Assembly: GCA_021464415.1 (NCBI GenBank)
Contig: CM038469.1
Coordinates: 59,563,650 to 59,627,649 of the forward strand
Source: Lonicera japonica
Taxonomy: Eukaryota > Streptophyta > Magnoliopsida > Dipsacales > Caprifoliaceae
DNA length: 64,000 nt
Reading direction: 5' to 3'
The notes under the pieces are model-generated. The model was not told the origin of the DNA. It searched no databases and saw nothing but the letters and a program-made list of their open reading frames with translations. The stretch's first letter is position 1. Each line of letters opens with the position of its first letter. The position numbers and the translations under genes were made by a program. Shown in pieces: positions 1-12,400 of this stretch.

Positions 1-763
1 GAGCGGTAGCTTGATGTAATAACTTCGATCGCTTGGGCTGTAAATCGGTTAGTTAAAAATTGAATGCAGTGAAAATTACTTCAATGTAAAAAAGAAAAAT
101 CATGCAAATGAAATATTTTGTACCTCATCTTTCTGGTTAATATTGGAAAGTTTGAAAATCAATTGCATTGCATTCTGGTGTGTTGCTAAGTGAAACAAAA
201 TGGGAAAACCAAAGTAGAAGTAAACCAGTCTTTTCATTCTGAATCAACATGTGAAACGCAAAGCAAAAGTAAACCACAGTCTTGTCATTTACAATGCTAA
301 TGAAAGACTATCTTACCTATTCCTTGCAAATCAAACCCCTCCGGCTTCCGCACCATTTGCAAGTAATCAAAACCATAATACAACACATGAATAATGTACT
401 ACTATCTGTATTTCAAATTAAGAGTCATTCCTTTTTGGAATATATGTCCCAAATTAAAAGGTCAATATTCTTTTTTAGAAGACTTTAATTAATGCATCAA
501 ATTTCCATATGGAGTAAATAAATTTTGTGTGCAATGAAACCCATCGTATCTAAAACAGAACATTGAAGGAAAATGACATGGCTATGGTATTACACACATC
601 TTACGCTGCTGTACTTGGTAAAACTTTAGAAACCAGACATTACAATACAAGAGAAGAAAAACCAAAAAGACACAAGAAATATATCAGAAAGTAAAAAATG
701 AAATAAAGATTGCTATGCTATTGCATTCATATTCTATATCATTATCATATAATCTCATACATA
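1..763. other. 3' flank of the NHL gene, no gene seen
   Basis: AT-rich sequence just downstream of the stop codon of the minus-strand NHL gene. It should contain that gene's 3' untranslated region and polyadenylation region. Short open frames here show no recognisable domain. I see no repeat or RNA gene. Confidence 0.5.
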
Positions 764-3700
764 TCAATACCCATAAGAATAACCAGAATAATTATATCTC
801 GACCGAAAATTACCATTATTATAAATAGGATCTCCATAATCAACAGCCTTTATCACCACAGCTTCTCTCCGTCCATCCTGTTCTTGGACCGCCCCAAAAA
901 CAATCTCGTTTGTCTCGCACTTTTGCTCGTAAAATGTCTGAGGACCGGATGAGTAGTGCCTCTGCTGCTGCTGTTGTACCTGCTGCTGCTGTTGTTGTAC
1001 ATGATGCTGTTGCTCATAAAAGGACCGGCTTTTCTTGAAGTTTCGATTGGGCTCCATTTCCTTAGTCATCAAAGGGTATGTTTTTCTTGGTGTGGGATCC
1101 ATTCTTTCGATTGGCGGCGGCTCATCCCCCTCCGGTATCATAAAGCTCTCTTGTGTGGGCCACGCGTGTGTGAAGTTGTTTGGTTGCCGGTAATGGTTGT
1201 GCATGTTGTGGAATGGCTTTTTCTTGGACCCGAAGAATAATTTGCCGAATATCCCAACCACGGATGAGCCAGTGTTGAGGATAAGCCTGCCCACGGATCC
1301 AAACAGGCCATCTTCGTATTTATCGGATTCATCTTCGGGTGGAATTAAGGGTGGTCTTACTGATTGATGAGGTCTTAAGTATGGTGCTTGCGGTATGCCC
1401 CTCATAGAGGCTTTTGGATCCTACAAGTGGAAAAAGCAACTATATAAAAGAGAATAGTGCAGGTGGGACCCAGTTCTTGACCCATCAAATACTGCCATGT
1501 CTATTTATGGAGTAGGCTTTCTTTTCACAATTTATGTGGTTAGCATTACTGATTTCAAAGTCTCCTCGAAAAAGCGAACGTTTTAATGTAAGTGTAGGGT
1601 GTATTTTTTGGGTCCACTTAAGAAATTCGGATAGGGATCTCAAAGAACTAATATACACTTAGGGTGCGTTTGATTGTAAGCATGGAATTTACATGGAAAG
1701 AAAATAAGTTCCAGGTAATTGAATTGCCTAGAATTGAGTTGCATGGAAAATGTAATTAAATGTGTTTGATTGCCTTAATTTTCTACCCGGAAAATATTGG
1801 TTGTATTGTGGCATTTTTAATGTAGAAAAAATTATGGGTATTTTTTTTTACATAATTTTATAGTCATGATGGATCTTGTTTAATTGATCTTGATGAGTAA
1901 ATTTTAAATATAATTTTTTTATTAAATTTTGAATTTTGTAGTTTAAGTTATAGCATTTTTAGTGTAGAAAATGGGTAAAATGTTGTCTCGAAAACCGTGC
2001 AATTGCCTGGAAAATAAAAACTAGCCCCCCCCCCAAAGAAAATATTTTCCTTGTTTACAAGGAAAATGTAAGTGTGTGAGCAAAAGTTGTAAAATATTTT
2101 CCCTAGAAAAAAAAGCCAATCAAACACCTTAAGTTGTCAAATCAAGTGAAAAATGGGTATTTTCCATGGAAAATACTCCCAATCAAACACACCCTTAGGA
2201 GTTATGTGGACATTTGATTTGTAAGTAAAGAATCAAAAAAGTTAATCATCAAATTGTCATGCTTACGTTGGGGGATGAAAACATCGACGCAACTCTACGT
2301 TGTAGCAAAGCAAGCATGTAGCCAAAAAATGCAGCTCCAGATAGCACTGCCATTCCTACAAATGATAGAATAAGTTAGTGTATCAGAGTTCAAGCACCCC
2401 CCCGGGGGTTGGGGGGGCTGCCTGGATTCTTATATGCCTGGTCCCAAATTAGTCCATATTTGACTTTCAGACGTTTTTACTAATACAGTAATTTCAACAT
2501 AATCTATGGATAAGAATAAAACTTGTTTAATGGAAAGCACATTGATTAGGTCGCAAAAAGTGGTTGTAAAGATAAAATTTTGTGCTAGTTGAGTTTTGAA
2601 TTACCTAGATGGAGATCACCATCAGAATTGTAGGCACAATCATCATCGTGGAGTTGGATCTCTCGAATTGCTTGGTTCCCTCTATCAACAACCAAAAGAG
2701 AGCAACTACTTCCAATATAAACCACATCAAAATCATTTGAAAACTTTGCATCTTCACTTGGACCATCAACATGGCCTCCTCCTTGGCCCCACTTTCCCCC
2801 TCCCGCGATTGTTACAACTCCTGCATGAATTTTCGAAGGAATCAGTTTCCGTGGTATTACATACTTTACTCTTTAAATATTTTCCTCATGGAATCCAGTA
2901 ATCCACAAACCACCTGCCCACGAGAAGTTTTTGTTTTACATCAAAAACTATTTGTTGTAGAAAGAGTTACAAGAAATGCAACTCTTTCCATGCAAACTAG
3001 TGAAATTGCCAATTTCAAATTCTAGGAAAACACAAAAACTCTAACCAAACAACCACTTAAATTATAGTTCCATGGAACTATAGTCCCACATATTACCTTG
3101 ATATAAAAGAATTTTCTTTTGGTGAAGTGAAATGCTTAATTATAAACACATTTAATTTACCTGTATCACTAATCTTCCTTATTGCCATATTCATCGTATC
3201 GGCCACATAGATATTTCCTCTGCCATCCACAGTAAACCCTTTTGGGTTGTTCATTCTCGCTTCTCTTAGCTTCCCATCCACATGCCCGCTGTACCCTTCG
3301 GCTGATCCAGCCACCAGCTTGGGGCGGCTATCTAAAGTAAAGAAACAAAAGCATTCAATCTTGAAAAAGAAATGAAGTAATATGTGAATAGAATATAAAA
3401 TATTTAAAAAGAAAAAGAAGAAAAAGAAAAGGAGAATAAAGGAGAAAAGTGTGGAATGGAGAAGTACTCCAAAAGGATGAAATTGATTCCAAAGAACCAG
3501 GGAGGGACTGCTAAGCAAAAGCAAATCAGCAGAGGATCTACAAGGAATTAAGCTTAAATCCTTCCGAAGTGTTCATTTCTTACTAAGAAAATGGAAATGA
3601 TTGTTTTGGCATGCCATTTTTGTTGAGACTATAAATCCCACATCGGAAAATGAGATCCTCCCAAAGCAATATATAAGAATAAGGGGTTGGCCCACTCATT

Positions 3701-5282
3701 GCCATTTGGTTTTGGGTTGGATGCTCCGAACGCTATTCACTATGTCACCACACAGTTATGAAGAGATGTCGATTTAGGGATCTTTTAGGTGCGCCCCATG
3801 GAATATGTCAGTTGAAACTCAAATTTTGCAAGCAAATTTCAAGCATATTTATGAAGAGAGAGTGGATTTCGGGATCTTTTAGGTGGCATCATTTCAAGAA
3901 ACGAGAACTGCCCCCTGGAATATGTCAACTGAAACTCAAGTTTTGCAAGCAATTAAATTTCAAGCATATTCATGAAGAGATAGTGGATTTCGATCGGGAT
4001 CTTTTAGGTGTCATTTTTTCAAGAATCCACAACCAGAACCGCTTCATGGAATATGTCAACTGAGTAAAATGTATTGAAGAATCTAAATATTTAAATCATG
4101 AATGGACAATAATGGAACTTTCTTTTTAATGAATGGAATCAAGAAGGAATTGGATTTTTCCAGATGATCGTGTAATTCTGGGAAACAAGACACATCGTGA
4201 TGATTTTTGCTTGATAAGATGCAAAAACTTGATACTTTTGAATAAGAAAAGATAAAGGACTATAAGATGAATCTAAGAAGAATAAAGCAAAAATGCTTGG
4301 GTCACTCATTGGAGAAACTTGGTCTTTAAAAAGACAATTACAGCATAAGAAATTTACAAAAAGCTAGATTTGGTTCTAGAGAACTAAACAAAAAGATCTA
4401 TTGTACTTCAGAAAGGGGAGTATTCTTCTATACAAAAGAAAAAAGGACAAGTGCACACAACTTTTTTCTTTTTCATAACTAATACGGTGGAGCGTGATTG
4501 TACTATATTTTTGTACTTTAACACTTGTTCATTGTAATCAGTTTATGTAGCATTAGATTGATCAAGAACTAAGGACCTATTTGCAAGTAATTGAAATCAT
4601 TTAATTTTTGAATAATCCTGTAACTGACACGTCATTCTCTTTAGAGACTTTTATAGGAAAAAATTAACAAAAACCACAACTTTGTTAAGAAACATAATTT
4701 GATGTGAAGAACTGATAAATCTTGGGTATTCAAGAACTAACTTACATGGAGATAATGGAGTTGAGATCTTGTAGATGTTACTATTTTCAGAATCCAAAAC
4801 CAAAAGCTCCCCACTTGGGGATATCTCTAGAGAATATGGTTCAATCCCAAGTTTGCTTCCATCAAATACAGTCTCCACAGTGTATCCACCCTCAAATTTC
4901 ATCATTGAACGGCTAGAAACCACTGAAAATTATTATTAGAAAAAGTAAAAAAGATCCCATCAATTAACGTCTGCATTACAAAACCAACTTTAGAAAAAAG
5001 AAAAGACAACAATGAACCTGTTTTAGGGGTGGATTTGAGTGACCACAGCCATTTGAAAAGAGTAGAGACCACATTTGAGACAACCCCACTAACAATTTCT
5101 GTAAATAAGTGAAGCAAAACCTTTGACTTGTTAAATGAAAATAATTATATATATATAAAGAGATTTAAGAGAGAGACAAGAATGTACTAACTTGCAGGAG
5201 GTGTGGCTGAAGCTGATGAGAAGCAAGAAAATAATAGTAGAGAAAGGAGAACGAAAACTGGCCAATTCTTTAACATTGCCAT
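764..5282 (-). CDS. NHL-repeat membrane protein, seven exons
   Basis: Exons (minus strand): 5282-5192, 5098-5018, 4922-4746, 3331-3161, 2820-2605, 2355-2267, 1420-764. All introns are GT-AG and all phases join, giving 493 residues. Residues 1-27 form a signal peptide with a hydrophobic core. A short conserved block (KIVSGVVSNVVS, WLWSLKS) follows. Residues about 60-230 carry NHL beta-propeller repeats, with cores LLVLDSENSNIYKI, IYVADTMNMAIRKI and LLVVDRGNQAIREI. A membrane segment lies near residues 247-264, and a 220-residue low-complexity tail has glutamine runs and a Tyr/Gly-rich end. The order matches the plant NHL-domain proteins I recall from Arabidopsis (AT1G70280 type, about 500 residues). 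NHL propellers usually bind protein or RNA; the role here is unknown. The first ATG after the TATA box, at the signal peptide, was chosen as start. The next gene on the same strand is the potassium transporter. Confidence 0.93.
1662..2194. mobile_element. Tourist/PIF-like MITE in NHL intron 6
   Basis: A 533-bp non-coding AT-rich block begins GGGTGCGTTTGATTG and ends with the near-perfect inverse CAATCAAACACACCC. It is flanked on both sides by TTA (1659-1661 and 2195-2197). A 3-bp TTA/TAA duplication with GGGTG termini is typical of PIF/Harbinger-derived MITEs. A second, internal CAATCAAACACCTTA near 2117 suggests a nested or partly duplicated end. It lies wholly inside intron 6. Confidence 0.8.
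3630..3740 (+). repeat. TCCCACATCG/TATA repeat module in NHL intron 3
   Basis: Contains TCCCACATCGG followed about 15 bases later by ATATATAAG, then a TTTGGTTTTGGGTTGG stretch. This combination recurs in plant genomes in LTR and TRIM-type repeats, and its first motif resembles the upstream element of plant snRNA promoters. The spacing is short for an snRNA promoter and no snRNA follows, so I call it a retroelement LTR relic. Confidence 0.4.
3756..4065. repeat. Three-copy tandem repeat in NHL intron 3
   Basis: Three diverged units starting near 3756, 3849 and 3971. Each carries ATGAAGAGA, then GGATCTTTTAGGTG, then GGAATATGTCAACTGA, and in the first two a TTTTGCAAGCAA block. Unit length is about 95-120 bp. 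It lies directly after the TCCCACATCG module and may belong to the same relic. Confidence 0.75.
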
Positions 5283-6418
5283 ATATTGTGTTTCTTCTTG
5301 ACCAGAGAGTTGAGTAATGGAGAAAGGAATATGATGAAATGAAAGGAATTTAAGCACTCGTTTAGCCTTTATACATGTGAATCGGCACAATGCTTCTGTA
5401 CGTGTTGTTGGAGGGAGGGAGGGAAGAACGAAGCTTTTTTGGCGGGTGGTGGTGTAATGGGAGAATATAATTAGAATAGAAGAGAGGTGGGGGGAGGGGG
5501 ACACACTGTTCAAGGTAACAAAGTAAAAGGATAAAGATAGTGACATAGATGGGTCAGTCAGTTACTCAGTCAAGTAGAGAATCAAATATGCTCTACTGTT
5601 ATTTTAACAGCAGCATAGCACCATGTTTCACCCTAATAAAATAAAATTCGGGAGATATTATTAAATAGTTCTTTGAAACGACAAATAATTTTTTGTTGTT
5701 GTTGTTTTTAAATTAAGATAAAATTGTTCTGATGAAAAAATATTATGTTGAAAATAGTATTTCCTTAGTATTGTCTTCTTTTGTCTCTCTTTAAATTATT
5801 AATTTTACAAATAGGATGACAGATCTTCTTGTGCGTTGCTTTGTCTCTCTCTCAATTTTTTTTGCGCAACCTCTCTTCCCGGGAATGTTTTCTTTTCTTT
5901 TTTGATGTTTAGTGTCCTTAACTCAAGATTTTACTTAAGTTGTGTTGACCAGATAAGTATGCACAGCATATATAATAGTGACGAACCCAGAGAATTCATC
6001 CTTTTTCGTTGTCTTTACTTTTCTTACTATAATAAAAATTAAATGATGCATGTGAAATTGGTGGGATTGGAATTGAGTAGAGAGAAGAGTCTCTTTCACT
6101 GATGAGTAGTAAATCACATTGTATCGCTGCCTCTTTTTCACAAAAGTGAACATGTTCTAATTGGTACGCCTGTGGAAAGACTTGGACTTGGACTTGAACT
6201 TGGAACTTGTCTCTTTGACACACCCTCTTCCTCTTTCTTTCCCTTCCTTTTAACATCGCAAAATCACAGAGCACGTACAGCTTTTACATTTATGGAGGAT
6301 ACTATTCACTATCTAAACCTTCCATTAAAGAAGTGGCCTTGTAATAACGCTTTCATTTACAAATAGCCCAAATAGCAATTAATCTACAAACACATTTAAC
6401 AGTTTCATATAATTCAAA
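5283..6418. other. Intergenic spacer, NHL promoter and KUP 3' region
   Basis: About 1.1 kb between the NHL start codon and the potassium transporter stop codon. Apart from the NHL TATA box I see pyrimidine/purine-rich runs and no coding signature. It should hold the NHL promoter and the transporter 3' untranslated region. Confidence 0.6.
5366..5373 (-). promoter_or_regulatory. TATA box of the NHL gene
   Basis: On the minus strand this reads TATAAAGG, about 85 bases upstream of the chosen ATG at 5282. With a start of transcription some 30 bases downstream, the leader would be about 50-55 nt. Seen in sequence; function is inferred from position. Confidence 0.55.
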
Positions 6419-9400
6419 TCAAACATGATAAATCATCCCAACCTCTAGAGTTGATGCTCTAGGAAAGCTTAATGCACATGTTGGTCCCCTTGAATTCTTC
6501 CTCAAGAAATCATACCCAAAATTTATCACCACTCTTTTTACCAAACTTGACCCCCTCTTTGCCTTCACATAACAATGCCCCAATATAAAAGCTATCCCTG
6601 CCTCCCTTGCCTCCATCAACTCTTGCAGCTCCTCCCTCGTCCCTGTCGCTATCCTCGGACTCTCTGGTAAAACAAACCTCACTCTCTTCCTCGGAACCTC
6701 TGGGACCTGCTCTATCTCCCTCATTTCCGAGCCCGAGGGACCTGCATCTTCACACATCCTAACACCATCAAAATTCGTTGAAAAAACGGACCCCACAACT
6801 GTCATTTTCTCGTACTCCACCTCCTCGGACTCCGGTTCTAGGTTGGTACTTTCCCGCCCCTCGGATCGGATTAACTCGGCAATGCTACAAACAAGATCCT
6901 TCTCAAACTCCACGTCATCCATGTGAACATCACGATAACCGTACCGGGCTATACACCGGTACATCCGGTATTCTTTTGGTCCGATTCTCCCCACTAAAAA
7001 CCTCTCCTCAGGCCGTACATGTGGCACTGGGACCGACTTTATACAAAGGAAGACTAGGATTTGGTGGAAAGCCGGGAGGTTGGTGACGAAGTGAGAGAAA
7101 ATGGCCGGGATCCCAGATACAAGCTCGGTGTGTATAAGGCCGATGCCTCTAACCCGCACAATCCCAAGAGTGGGGCCCAAGCTTAGAATCCAGTTAATGG
7201 GGACCTTGTTTTGAACGTCAAACTCATATTTCTTTAGTGTGCCATAGTGCCAAGTGTACATGATTATAAGAAATGTGAAGGAGAGGGCAATGGGGACCCA
7301 TGCTCCATCGAGGAACTTGATTAGAGAAGCCGAGAAGTAAAGCGCTTCAATGGAACCGAAGAAGAATGTGAAGCAGATGGCCAGGAAGACGTTTTTGTGC
7401 CAGCACAGGATGATGACGAGTGACATTAGGCACGTCGTTACAAGCATAACCGTTATAACTGCCAAACCTGATCCATAAAAAGAAGAAACCGTTATAGTGA
7501 ACTCAGAAGAATCTAAAGGCATCCGGCTCCTCTAGAGACTAGAGTGAGTCACCCTAAATCTGAAAATAAATAGTGTTTGTCCACAAAAAAGAAACCTGCA
7601 CTTGCTATTTTATTTTTTTGAATCCTTGAGACAGCATTTGTTTAAAAATGGATGATTTAGATTTTGATAGATAGTGTTTTCGTTAGGTGAGGACTTGTTT
7701 AGACAGAAACTATTTGTCAAAATCTGAACCATCTAATTTTAAACTAATAGTTCAAATTTCTTCAACTCCCCAACGGAGAGAAAATATTCAATACAACTGT
7801 TGTATTGAATATTTTCTCACCAACAGGGCAGATATTTTCACTCTTTTCTTTACAATTATTTTTATTCTTCTCTGAATCATGGGAAATGTCTGGTTGGGAA
7901 TTCTTGTGGGTTTGTAAAATGTGTTAAGTTTTATTTCTAGTAGTATTATATTTTCAAAACAAATAAGAAAAAAAAAATTCAACCGCCTGCCCTCCACCCC
8001 TCCTAGACCCCCGCGTAGGCCCTCTAGGCACTAGGAGCCCTCCACTGCCTGCCTTCTGCCTAGCGCTTCCCAGAACATTTTTAAGAAATGATAGAAAAAT
8101 AATTAATTTTTTTCATTTTTTCGTATAGAGATGGTACCTGATGCATTGCTAATGTGTTTAGTGTCTCTAAAACCAACAGTAACGGCCAAGCAAAGTAGCA
8201 TTAAGGTCCAGTTGATCTCAGGAATGTAAATCTGGCCATGTATTTTAGATGATGTGTGGATTATTTTGACCCTTGGGAAGCAACCCAAAGCAGAGCATTG
8301 TTTGATAATCGAGAAAGTCCCGGTGATAATCGCTTGGCTCCCCACCACTGAAGCTAGTATGGCTATTGCCAGAACTGGCCATCGTATTTTCTCTGCCATA
8401 ACACAAAAAAGTATATCTAAATTAGTTATAAATACAAACTACAATCATATTAAAGTATTTTCATTAATTTATCATTTTGATACAAGCAATGGATAGAGCA
8501 AGGCTCGAACCTGAGTGGGTGCTGACACTTTTAATCACTTGAGTTCTAGCCCATATCTTATTTTCATTTATTTTTTAATCTTAAATTAGCTTAATTATAT
8601 GATGATGGAAACAGCGCATCTGAAAATAAGAATAATTAAGGAACCAAGTACATACCAGGTACTGATACATAGAATCCAATCCGGTAGTCGCTTTCGATGG
8701 AGTGATGCTTGGAGAGATAAGCTGCTTGTCCCATATAAGCAAGGATTAAGGATGGGTAAACCACGAAGGTGAAAGCAATCTGCAGTTTAAGTGGCTCTTT
8801 ATTAGAGGAGTTACTTTTGCTTCTTAGGATCCGTTTGATAACATGAAGGAAAATGATATCAAAAACAATTAATTCGTGTGAGAAGTTGAAAAATATGTTA
8901 AGTGATATGGTGAGATGCTCTCCATCTCATGCTTATTTTTATCCATGTCCTATATCCTCCTCTATTTTATGTGAAAAAAATTTCTTCCTCACCACCCAAA
9001 GAATTTCTTTTCCATGGAAAAAGCAAAAAAGTAGGACAATATCTCACCACATCAATAAACTTATTTTGCAACTGCTCACACAAATCAATTTTTTTTGCTG
9101 CTATTATCTTTGTTATCAAACGATTCAAACGGAGCCTATTATTTGTTTAATAAAACCACAAAGAAGATGGAGTTAAAAACAAAAGAACTACTTGGATACA
9201 TAAATTTGGGTAAAATGGTTTAAAGACCGTTTCAGCCAACACGTCACGGACTAGTCCGGTAATATATTGTTTTTTGGGGGCTTAAGCATGCGCGGTTTTG
9301 CTATTCTTCAAACCCTAATAATAGGAAGGACCAATGACCACGCATATATAGCACATCAGTTCACCTCACCAAAGGCGATGTGGGGTGAACACCCACAATT

Positions 9401-12400
9401 TGTAGCTAATCAACACCTACTGCAGCCACACAGCAGGCCCACACACAATACTAGAGTCGTTAAGAGTCTAAATTTTGACTATCAGTTTCGAATGAGACAA
9501 AAACAAGACATTATTTAGAGGGTCAAGATTTATTTGAAAAAGTAACGAGGATCGCTGACTTGGCAAGTTACAGAGTTTTTTACTCATTTCGGTTGAATAA
9601 TTAACGAGTCATACCACATATAGAATTTTTTATATTCTTCCAGAAGCCTAGCAAAAGCTTCTAAACAGCAAGAATACAAAAGAAAAAAAGAAAGAGGATG
9701 ATGACGACAAAGGGATGAGCTCCGGTGCAAGTTGCGAAAGCTTTTCAAACTGACTTCATCACAATACAAAACACCCTACATAATCTTAAGACAGCTTATT
9801 GAATTGACATCAATACAGAATGGGATTAATAGTTAAACAAGAGGGTGGATGTGAACAAATTGAAGAGTGTTAACATTTCACGGGTCCCACTAAATGAGGA
9901 ACATGTAATTTTACCTTAATAGACAACTGTGAAAAGTGTCCAAGATCAGCAAACATAGCCTCCGAACCTGAAATATTTTTTTTTTCAAAAATTCAAAAAC
10001 ATGCCTATTGGGAAAAAAAAAATCAAGAAAAACAAAGTTTAACTTTACATTATATTTTTTTACCAGTTATACACAACAAAATTCCCCCCCAAGGACATCC
10101 AACCTCCCCTTTGGGTCTTCTTTAAGAATTTGTACATGTAATAAGGAGAGAGAGCTTGAAAAACGTGTGGATTCCAATGGAAGATGTTGTATACTCCAAT
10201 GGCGCTGATGCAAAAAAGCCATGTTATGACGACTGGTGCAAACAGGAATCCTATCCGGTGGGTCCCGTAGTGTTGGAGGAAAAACAAAAACACCAGTATG
10301 ATACATGCAACGGGGACTTCAACATCTGCAAAGTTAAGTTCATTAATGAAACTAACTATGAATAACATAATTGTATTTTTAGAGTAAAACGGTTGTACAA
10401 AAAATTAAATAAGTGATGTTCAGACACGCTATAGAATGATTTCAGTTGAAAATGCATTATTTTGCGGGCAAGTTAAGAACTCTAGTAACTATAAATAAAA
10501 GATTATTCGCCTCACTGGATCATCACAAGCCTGCCAGGCCCAAAAAGTGAGGAAGCTAGAATCTCGTGGGGGCCAGGCATGTTCAATCGGAATCAGCCCA
10601 AATAAGAACAACAGCTTTCTGGTGTTGCAGGCTGTTTTCAGCAAAATTCCATTGCCCCAAAAGCTGCAATTTTACTATTTAAGACAATATTTGATTCAGT
10701 AATAACATGAGCTACAAAAGTCAAAATTGACTTTTGGCAATTTCAATGACTCTAGGCATCAACAGTGCAGAATCCCTACATTTCTGTGATTTTCTATTTT
10801 TTTCAGTATTTTTGTATTTTTTCCTTTTCAGCGTGTTTCCTTCCCTTCGCTATATAAGGAATTTTATGTAATTGTTTGAAGGCAGACTGTTATTGAACAG
10901 AATTGTGAATTTTCCCTCTCTGTTGAGTCTTAATACTTCTTTATTCAAGGATTTGTTCTTTCTTAGCTTTCCGCTACATTAAATAAATATAGAAGATGGC
11001 TTCCTAACGCTTTATCAGTAATTGAACCCGCATAAAACCAAACCATCAAATTAGTTCTCGGTTTGTTGAGTCGATTATCGGTCTATTTTTATTTTTATTT
11101 TTCTCTCTTCAAAGACAAACACATATTTCACTCCAATAGTAATGCCTCATTCTCCAATAAATTAATAATGCATCATTGTAAAGACAAATAAGAATCAAAT
11201 CGGCATATATAAAAGGAACTGCAAATCTTATCTGCTTAAACTTAGAGGCCAAGACAGCCACACACCACTAAGAACAAAGAAGATAAGGTAGCCCCATCTA
11301 CACTAAACTCTCCGTGCTTCTGTTATTTAAAGTCCAATCATTTGTGTATAAAACTTCACACTACCTAACAAATACCAAGTCGGCAGCAATAGTCCAAGGT
11401 ACTACTAATCTATAAAAAGACTGTAGATGGCCACTTACAAGTTATATATAATTAATAAGAGAAGGACACGAATGCAAATTAAGTTGACCATACATAAAGA
11501 TTCATAATACGCAAACAGAGAATTAAATAATAAGTAGAAAAACTGATAGAGACTGGGAGGATACTACATCTTCAAGAATATATATGATAACTTTGTTCTT
11601 TGACCTACCTCCACTATGCTTGTGTAAAGTATCTATTATATGAATAGAAAGTTATATTCTCTACTCATCCAAATATCCGTTATTCTGTTTTTGCCTCGAG
11701 GTGGATTCCACTAGCAGCCCATCACAATTTGACCTAACTAATGATGGTTACTGCCTTGAGAAGAAGGGGATAAGTAGTATTAATTACACTAAAGAGTGTT
11801 ATTTTATATATACTTTTAATAACTTAACCACATAACCTTTTTCTTGACTTTAATATGATTTAGGCTTTATAAGGGTACAACATATCTTATCTACTTACCT
11901 TTCGTGTCTATCAATTTATATTTCACCCTCAGCCTCAACTCGTAAGACATCTTTAATTTTTTTATACAATTTATACGTAGGATACTATCAACTTGGTCTA
12001 CCACACTACATAAAGATGGAAAACCTAACTTTATTTTATTAAGTTGATGGTGATTTGACTTTGATAAAGCAGCAAAATTTGTCTCAGTTATTGAAATGGA
12101 CCCACAAATAATGCACGTTTGGGTTCTCTCTCTTTGTCCACCAACTACATGTCCAAAGAAGATTAAATTTTTGAGAAACAAAAAATCTTGATTTCAAATC
12201 AACTCCAATTCTTGAATAGTTAGCATAAGATCAATGTTTCATATCCTAAACATACAAGAAAGAATGCTTCTCAATTCAACAAGAAGATCAATAGATAGCT
12301 AAAAACCCATTTTGGTTACGAGCAATTCTCATTATTCAATCAAAAATATTTGATTGCTAACGATAACACAAATACTTGACAATATTGGAGCACTAGGTTA

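Noticed and set aside
3645..3680. snRNA gene promoter (TCCCACATCG plus TATA)
   Set aside because: Spacing between the two motifs is too short and no snRNA sequence follows; it fits a retroelement relic better.
6778..7086. Open frame opposite the potassium transporter last exon
   Set aside because: It is the antisense shadow of well-conserved coding sequence and has no domain of its own.
9584..9769. Small minus-strand gene in KUP intron 5
   Set aside because: Leu/Ser-rich frame without homology, wholly within an intron of the transporter on the same strand.
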